Positions 59,257 through 64,000 of a stretch of 64,000 bases of DNA are shown in pieces; position 1 is the stretch's first letter, and each line of letters opens with the position of its first letter. The DNA comes from Streptomyces tardus (GTDB taxonomy: Bacteria > Actinomycetota > Actinomycetes > Streptomycetales > Streptomycetaceae), in contig NZ_JAELVF020000001.1 of the NCBI RefSeq assembly GCF_018101125.2, forward strand, positions 2,981,977 through 3,045,976, read 5' to 3'. A model generated the notes under the pieces. It searched no databases and was not told the origin of the DNA. It worked only from the letters and a program-made list of their open reading frames with translations. A program made the position numbers and the translations under genes.

Positions 59257-59751
59257 ATGCACGTCGCCGAGCACCCCGGGGACCCCCGCATCAACTGGGG
59301 CAGGACCGACACCAGACCGGCCCCCACCCTGCGCCATCGCCGCGACGGAATCCTGCCCACCACCGCCTCCGCACTCACCACCGACGGCGAGACCCTCACC
59401 AGCACCGCGAGCCGGGCCGAACTCCCGCCCGCACACCACCCCCTGGTGCAGGAGTTCCTCGACGGGCTCGACCCCGCCGCCCGCCCCCGCCACACCGGCC
59501 GCTGCCCCGAGGCGTTGCTGCTCACCCGCTGTCTCACCACCGCCGAGGAAGCCCGCAGCGGACGCGCCGCCCGCAAGTCCCTCACCCTCGCCGAAGCCCG
59601 CCGCGCACTCAAGGGCGCCCAACTCACCACGCGCCACCTCCGCGAGGAGGGCGACCCGCTCCACGGCAGCTACGCTCCACCGTGCCGCTCCTGCGGCGCG
59701 CTCCTCGACCACTTCGGCGTACGCGCCGTCGACCCATCCACCGCGACATGA
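59257..59751 (+). CDS. YwqJ-like deaminase
   Basis: This 164-residue protein matches the YwqJ deaminase family. The zinc site is suggested by HTGRCPEALLLTRCL near residues 80-95 (the family C-P-E element) and PCRSCGALLDHFGV near 142-155 (the PCxxC pair). The family acts on nucleobases or nucleotides and often forms the toxin part of polymorphic toxin systems. No signal peptide or transport module is attached, so this copy is intracellular. CAGGAGG precedes the ATG. The stop overlaps the start of a SUKH-3 gene by four bases (ATGA), a toxin-immunity pairing. Confidence 0.82.
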   Translation: MHVAEHPGDPRINWGRTDTRPAPTLRHRRDGILPTTASALTTDGETLTSTASRAELPPAHHPLVQEFLDGLDPAARPRHTGRCPEALLLTRCLTTAEEARSGRAARKSLTLAEARRALKGAQLTTRHLREEGDPLHGSYAPPCRSCGALLDHFGVRAVDPSTAT

Positions 59752-60218
59752 CCACACGTTTCTCCGTCGCCGCCGACGCGGCACTGCGCGCCGCCGGCTG
59801 GCAGCCGGGCCGCCGCGACATGCGCCAGGCCGAGATCTGGGCCGACACCCTGCGTGCCCACACCTCCCCCGGAGGCCACCGGCACGCCCTCTTCCCCGCC
59901 GCCGTCGAGGCCTGGGCCGAGTTCGGCGGGCTCGTGCTCGCCCCCACCGCGCCCGGCCGCCAGATCGCGCCGACCGCCTTCGTCGTCGACCCGGCACACG
60001 GCCTCTACTGGGCCCGCACCCTCACCGAACTCGGCCGCGCCCTCGAGACCGAGATCGCGCCGCTCGGAGCGGAACGCGGCGACCACCCCGCCACCCACAG
60101 CACCGCGCTGCTGGCCATGGACGTCGACGGACGCGTCTACAGCCTCGACCACAGCGGCGACTACTACCTCGGCGCGGACATCGAGACCGCGCTCACCACC
60201 CTGGTGGACGGCGTACGC
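59748..60218 (+). pseudogene. SUKH-3 immunity protein, 3' end lost in a scrambled region
   Basis: The first 157 residues are a nearly complete SUKH-3 domain (FSVAADAALRAAGW, HALFPAAVEAWAEFGGL and VYSLDHSGDYYLG are family-like). The usual stop just after LVDGVRPARL is missing. The frame instead runs on through duplicated and inverted fragments and stays open to 62282. I end the trusted part at 60218. The gene overlaps the deaminase stop by four bases, so it is likely the cognate immunity gene. Whether the truncation is real or an assembly fault is discussed in the findings. Confidence 0.8.
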
Positions 60219-60301
60219 CCGGCCCGACTCACCCTCGCCGAAGCCCGCCGCGGCGGCGGAGAGAGCACGGCGGTTGCGCTGAAGGACCCCGAGAAGGCGT
60301 C

Positions 60302-60593
60302 GCGGAACGCGGCGACCACCCCGCCACCCACAGCACCGCGCTGCTGGCCATGGACGTCGACGGACGCGTCTACAGCCTCGACCACAGCGGCGACTACTAC
60401 CTCGGCGCGGACATCGAGACCGCGCTCACCACCCTGGTGGACGGCGTACGCCGTCCACCAGGGTGGTGAGCGCGGTCTCGATGTCCGCGCCGAGGTAGTA
60501 GTCGCCGCTGTGGTCGAGGCTGTAGACGCGTCCGTCGACGTCCATGGCCAGCAGCGCGGTGCTGTGGGTGGCGGGGTGGTCGCCGCGTTCCGC
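60302..60593. repeat. Perfect zero-spacer palindrome, 146-bp arms
   Basis: The arms 60302-60447 and 60448-60593 are exact reverse complements with no spacer. The centre is GGCGTACGCC. Each arm is a piece of the SUKH-3 gene. Confidence 0.97.
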
Positions 60594-60596
60594 TCC

Positions 60597-61172
60597 GAGC
60601 GGCGGCTTCCGGGTCTCCGCGGTGATCCCGGACGTGACGCGCGCGGGTACGAGCGCGTAGAGGGCCGGGCATTCGCGGGCGAGGCCGATATCCCGGTGGA
60701 CGCGGGCATCGCGCTCGGCCTGGTGGTCGGAAGCACGCTGGTGCTGCGGCGGCGTTACCCGATCGCCGTGGTGCTGATCACGGTCGCGATCATCCCGGCC
60801 CAAATGGGATTTCTGCTCTCGCTGGTGGGCGACATGGGCAGGCAGGCGCTGACCAATGTCCACAAGCACGCGGGCGGTGCGCGTACGCGCACCGCCCGCG
60901 TGCTTGTGGACATTGGTCAGCGCCTGCCTGCCCATGTCGCCCACCAGCGAGAGCAGAAATCCCATTTGGGCCGGGATGATCGCGACCGTGATCAGCACCA
61001 CGGCGATCGGGTAACGCCGCCGCAGCACCAGCGTGCTTCCGACCACCAGGCCGAGCGCGATGCCCGCGTCCACCGGGATATCGGCCTCGCCCGCGAATGC
61101 CCGGCCCTCTACGCGCTCGTACCCGCGCGCGTCACGTCCGGGATCACCGCGGAGACCCGGAAGCCGCCGCTC
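60597..61172. repeat. Perfect zero-spacer palindrome, 288-bp arms
   Basis: The arms 60597-60884 and 60885-61172 are exact reverse complements with no spacer, centred on GCGCGTACGCGC. Each arm is itself a chain of four sensor-kinase fragments. Confidence 0.97.
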
Positions 61173-61324
61173 TCCGTCGAGGGCGAGGTGTGCGGTTTCG
61201 CGGCGGCCACGCTGACGCTGTCCACCGTGGTGCCGCCGGTCCTGCTCGGGATGCAGACCCCGCCCGGTCCGGCGCCCGCCCAGGTCCGGTGCTCGGTGGC
61301 CCGTACTCGCGCGCGCCCGGCCCT

Positions 61325-62671
61325 CTACGCGCTCGTACCCGCGCGCGTCACGTCCGGGATCACCGCGGAGACCCGGAAGCCGCCGCTCTCCGTCGGCCCC
61401 GAGACAAAACCACCGCCCAGCGCCGTCACTCTCTCCTTCATCCCCAACAGCCCGTTGCCGCCGCTCGGAAGCCCCGAGTCGGCGCCCGAGACCGGCGACT
61501 CGTTCTCCACCTGCACCGCCACCTCCGTCCCGCGGTACGCCAGCCGCACTCGCGTACGCGCACCGCCCGCGTGCTTGTGGACATTGGTCAGCGCCTCCTG
61601 CACCACCCGGAACGCGGTCTGCTCCACGACCGCCGCGAAACCGCACACCTCGCCCTCGACGGAGAGCTCCACCCGCATGCCCGCCGCCCGGGACTGCTCC
61701 ACCAACTGCCCCAACTCCCCCAGCCTCGGGCCCGCCGCGGCTGCCTCGCGCTGGGCCGCCGCCGCGGCGTACTCCGCCACCTTCGCCAACGGCCGCTCCG
61801 CCGCCGCGGCCGGTGACGCCGCGGTGGCGCCGGCAGCCGGCAGCCCGTCCGCCGAACGCAGCACCCCGAGCATCGTGCGCAGCTCGGTCAGCGCCTGCCT
61901 GCCCATGTCGCCCACCAGCGCCGCGTTCCGCGACGCCTTCTCGGGGTCCTTCAGCGCAACCGCCTGGAGCGCCGCAGCGTGCACCACCATCAGACTCACC
62001 CGGTGGGCCACCACATCGTGCATCTCCCGTGCGATGCGCGCCCGTTCCTCGCCCCGCGCCCACTCGGCGCGTTCCTCCGCGCGCTCGGCGAGCAGCAGCA
62101 ACTCGCGCTCCAGGCCGTCGGTTCGCTCCCGCAGCGCCTCGACCAGCCGCCTTCGCGCCCCGACGTACATCCCGAGCAGGACCGGCGGCACCACGGTGGA
62201 CAGCGTCAGCGTGGCCGCCGCGAAGAAGACGAACCAGTCGCTCGACAGCTGCGGACCGACATCGCTGCGCAGGTCGAGGTAGACCACGATCAGGCCGCCG
62301 ACGAGCTGCATCCCCGTCAACAGCGCGATGATCCGCCTCGGCACATCGGAGGCGGCCAGGGTGTAGAGGCCCACCAGCGAGAGCAGAAATCCCATTTGGG
62401 CCGGGATGATCGCGACCGTGATCAGCACCACGGCGATCGGGTAACGCCGCCGCAGCACCAGCGTGCTTCCGACCACCAGGCCGAGCGCGATGCCCGCGGC
62501 CACCGGGATATCGGCCTCGCCCGCGAATGCCCGGCCCTCGAAAGCGCACTCGACCATCGACAGCAGGGCGAGCGTGACATCCAGCGCGGCACTGCGCCGC
62601 CGGGCCCACCACAACAGGCCGGACGCACCCCCCGCGGCGCGGGTGCGGACCTCGTCCCCCGTCTCGCTCAT
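61325..62671 (-). CDS. Sensor histidine kinase (HisKA_3 type), partner regulator not present
   Basis: This 448-residue membrane kinase has four to five hydrophobic helices (about 30-170), a HisKA_3 dimerisation domain with the phospho-acceptor His218 in AREMHDVVAH, and a C-terminal ATPase domain with an N-box (ALTNVHKHAGG) and GGNGLLGMKERV G-box. Such kinases almost always sit beside a NarL/LuxR response regulator. None is found on either side: upstream is an unrelated gene on the other strand and downstream is the scrambled region. The ATG at 62671 gives the family layout. Confidence 0.92.
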   Translation of the reverse strand: MSETGDEVRTRAAGGASGLLWWARRRSAALDVTLALLSMVECAFEGRAFAGEADIPVAAGIALGLVVGSTLVLRRRYPIAVVLITVAIIPAQMGFLLSLVGLYTLAASDVPRRIIALLTGMQLVGGLIVVYLDLRSDVGPQLSSDWFVFFAAATLTLSTVVPPVLLGMYVGARRRLVEALRERTDGLERELLLLAERAEERAEWARGEERARIAREMHDVVAHRVSLMVVHAAALQAVALKDPEKASRNAALVGDMGRQALTELRTMLGVLRSADGLPAAGATAASPAAAAERPLAKVAEYAAAAAQREAAAAGPRLGELGQLVEQSRAAGMRVELSVEGEVCGFAAVVEQTAFRVVQEALTNVHKHAGGARTRVRLAYRGTEVAVQVENESPVSGADSGLPSGGNGLLGMKERVTALGGGFVSGPTESGGFRVSAVIPDVTRAGTSA

Positions 62672-62845
62672 ACGGGTCAGCCTACGGCGGCGGGCAACCG
62701 GATTTCGCGCGGCCCGCACTGATGTGCGGAGGGGAAAATCTGTTCACTCTTCAACCTGAAGTGGAATTCGGTATTCCTCGCCCGTATCGGTGAAGCGAGC
62801 GGGTATTCGATTCTCGACAACGCTCTCCCGCGCCACTGTGGGGTC

Positions 62846-63742
62846 ATGATTCCCCCACCTCGCACCCCCGGTGTGCACCCCGAAACCGACACAGGATCCG
62901 ACCGTTCCGTGAGTGCGGAGGGGGAGCTCCGGGCCCGGGCCGTCGCTCTGCGCCGCGACGGGTTCAGCCGCCGGGAGATCCGCGCCCGACTCGGAGTCCC
63001 CGGCAACTCGACCCTCACCGCGCTGCTCGCCGGTGAGCAGCCTCCGGAGAGGAGTCGGCGCCCCAACGCCAAGGACGAGCTGCGCGCCCGCGCCCGCGAG
63101 CTCCGAGCGCAGGGCAGCACATACGACGAGATCACGGCCGAGCTGGGGGTCTTGAAAAGCTCCGTCTCGCTGTGGGTGCGCGATCTTCCCAAACCGCCGA
63201 CGCCGCCGGAACGGCTGCGGAGGATGAGCGAGGCGCGTTGGGGCCCGCATCGCGCCGAGCGGGCGCGGGAGCGCGAGCGGGTCAGAGGTGAATCGGCCGC
63301 CGAAGTGGGGGTGTTGAGCGACCGCGAGCTGTTCCTGGTGGGCGTCGGCCTCTACTGGGCGGAAGGCGCGAAGAGCAAACCGCACCGACTTCAGGAGCAG
63401 GTTCAGTTCGTCAACAGTGACCCCGGCATGATCAGAGTGTTCCTCGCCTGGCTCGAGCTTCTGGGGGTGCAGCGTGAGCGACTTCAGCTGCGCCTCATGA
63501 TCCATGAGACCGCGGACGTGCCGTCAGCGGAGCAGTACTGGGCTGAAGTGGTGGGGGTTGATGTGGCAGTCTTCTCCAAGACCACGCTCAAGAAGCACAA
63601 CCCGAAGACTGTTCGCAAGAACAGCGGCGACGGTTATCGCGGTTGCTTGGTGGTGGGGGTGAGGCAGGGTGCCGACCTTTACCGCCGCATGGAGGGGTGG
63701 TGGTCCGGCGTAGTATCGGGCGTCGGGGAGCTGTCAGTTTGA
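62846..63742 (+). CDS. Two-HTH protein with LAGLIDADG-like C-terminal domain
   Basis: This 298-residue protein has two consecutive resolvase/sigma-like helix-turn-helix elements near residues 27-60 (RRDGFSRREIRARLGV) and 80-112 (RAQGSTYDEITAELGVLKSSVSLWV split). The C-terminal 150 residues (about 155-295) read LFLVGVGLYWAEGAKS, FVNSDPGMIRVFLAWLELLGV and later KKHNPKTVRKNSGDGYRG, a pattern like LAGLIDADG homing endonuclease folds found in WhiA-like proteins. It may be a DNA-binding regulator derived from a homing enzyme. It lies just upstream of tRNA-Gln on the same strand. Confidence 0.65.
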   Translation: MIPPPRTPGVHPETDTGSDRSVSAEGELRARAVALRRDGFSRREIRARLGVPGNSTLTALLAGEQPPERSRRPNAKDELRARARELRAQGSTYDEITAELGVLKSSVSLWVRDLPKPPTPPERLRRMSEARWGPHRAERARERERVRGESAAEVGVLSDRELFLVGVGLYWAEGAKSKPHRLQEQVQFVNSDPGMIRVFLAWLELLGVQRERLQLRLMIHETADVPSAEQYWAEVVGVDVAVFSKTTLKKHNPKTVRKNSGDGYRGCLVVGVRQGADLYRRMEGWWSGVVSGVGELSV

Positions 63743-63771
63743 CCGAATGTCCGGATTGACGCCCTTTGCTA

Positions 63772-63843
63772 TCCCCTGTGGTGTAATCGGCAACATCGCG
63801 GACTTTGAATCCGTTGTTCCAGGTTCGAGCCCTGGCAGGGGAG
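63772..63843 (+). tRNA. tRNA-Gln (anticodon TTG)
   Basis: A complete cloverleaf fits 72 bases. The acceptor stem is TCCCCTG (63772-63778) with CAGGGGA (63836-63842) and a G discriminator. The anticodon loop CTTTGAA at 63803-63809 places TTG at 63805-63807, which reads CAA. The T-arm is CCAGG-TTCGAGC-CCTGG. CCA is not encoded. Confidence 0.96.
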
Positions 63844-63849
63844 CACCGG

Positions 63850-63884
63850 AGAAGGGCCCATCCGTCGAGCGGTTGGGCCCTTCT
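63850..63884 (+). terminator. Hairpin terminator after tRNA-Gln
   Basis: Exact 11-base arms (63850-63860 and 63874-63884, AGAAGGGCCCA type) flank a 13-base loop, starting seven bases after the tRNA. Confidence 0.8.
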
Positions 63885-64000
63885 GGCGTGCGCCCGTCGA
63901 CCTGCCGCCGTGCCCGAGGCAACTGCCGATCCATCCCCCGCCCCTGACGTCCGCTCGTCTCATCTCCCCGTTCCTGTGCGGCAGTTCGGCGGTGGGAGTG

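Larger units (their letters stand above)
60058..61395. repeat. Scrambled mosaic of flanking gene fragments
   Basis: Within this stretch I can assign pieces to sources by exact identity. 60069-60219 recurs directly at 60302-60452 and inverted at 60443-60604. The rest is built from inverted or direct pieces of the sensor kinase gene: 60269-60314 from 61919-61964, 60597-60670 from 61315-61388, 60660-60830 from 62369-62539 (one mismatch), 60820-60854 from 61886-61920, 60844-60889 from 61551-61596, 61099-61179 from 61315-61395, 61169-61206 from 61629-61666 and 61197-61253 from 62168-62224. Only about 61254-61314 and part of 60220-60268 have no source in the window. Confidence 0.95.

Noticed and set aside
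60058..61395. Mosaic considered as a transposon, integron or phase-variable invertible element
   Set aside because: No transposase or recombinase, no conserved terminal repeats and no target duplication were found. The pieces come from the adjacent genes themselves.
58911..62282. 1123-codon plus-strand frame
   Set aside because: It is the SUKH-3 frame left open on both sides by GC-rich sequence and by the mosaic. The authentic gene starts at 59748.
60426..62612. 728-codon minus-strand frame through the mosaic and kinase
   Set aside because: It strings together duplicated fragments in changing frames. Only the part overlapping the real kinase gene is biological, and it is read there in another frame.

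Overview
The window is a very GC-rich stretch with short intergenic gaps, many GTG and TTG starts and frequent ATGA or GTGA stop/start overlaps. It contains a conservon (roadblock, DUF742 and Ras-like GTPase genes beside a sensor kinase), two SsgA-like sporulation proteins, an RpfB-type resuscitation factor, an actinobacterial protein O-mannosyltransferase and a SUKH/deaminase cluster. Together these indicate a Streptomyces chromosome, probably core rather than arm. Gene order such as glmU-prs-rplY-pth followed by ppc agrees with what I remember of Streptomyces, but no comparison was run.

Layout. 0.3-3.6 kb: a cvnABCD signalling operon whose kinase gene has an apparent frameshift. 3.6-5.2 kb: GNAT acetyltransferase, exonuclease III and a small exported peptide. 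5.5-10.1 kb: a MerR regulator divergent from a three-gene operon (Baeyer-Villiger type monooxygenase, alpha/beta hydrolase, short-chain dehydrogenase) with a perfect 32-bp palindrome between them. 10.2-18.8 kb: a disordered charged protein, tricorn-type S41 protease, MMPL transporter, alpha/beta hydrolase and class IV aminotransferase-like protein. 19.5-26.9 kb: two SsgA-like genes around a sigma-like gene, then a serine hydrolase, arylamine N-acetyltransferase, membrane acyltransferase and SDR.

27-37 kb is a housekeeping and cell-wall block: ispE, rsmA and rpfB (overlapping), tatD, a zinc-ribbon protein, rsmI divergent from pmt, and a penicillin-binding protein. 37-45 kb carries a trans-aconitate methyltransferase-like gene, MarR, two orphan LuxR-type regulators (one with a degenerate receiver), a PQQ-repeat lipoprotein-like or membrane-anchored protein, an ABC-F ATPase and a small membrane protein. 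45-54 kb: ppc, TetR, pth, rplY, prs and glmU. 54.2-55.1 kb is a coiled-coil gene broken by a one-base frameshift. 55.3-60.2 kb is a SUKH immunity/deaminase cluster. 60.2-61.3 kb is a scrambled mosaic built from pieces of the two flanking genes and containing two perfect zero-spacer palindromes. After it come a sensor histidine kinase lacking its partner regulator, a two-HTH LAGLIDADG-like protein and tRNA-Gln.

The most unusual sequence is the mosaic at 60.06-61.40 kb. Its joints overlap by nearly uniform lengths of about 8-13 bases, which makes a gap-filling or amplification artefact more likely than biology, and it probably hides real missing genes. The most interesting biology is the deaminase/SUKH cluster next to it.
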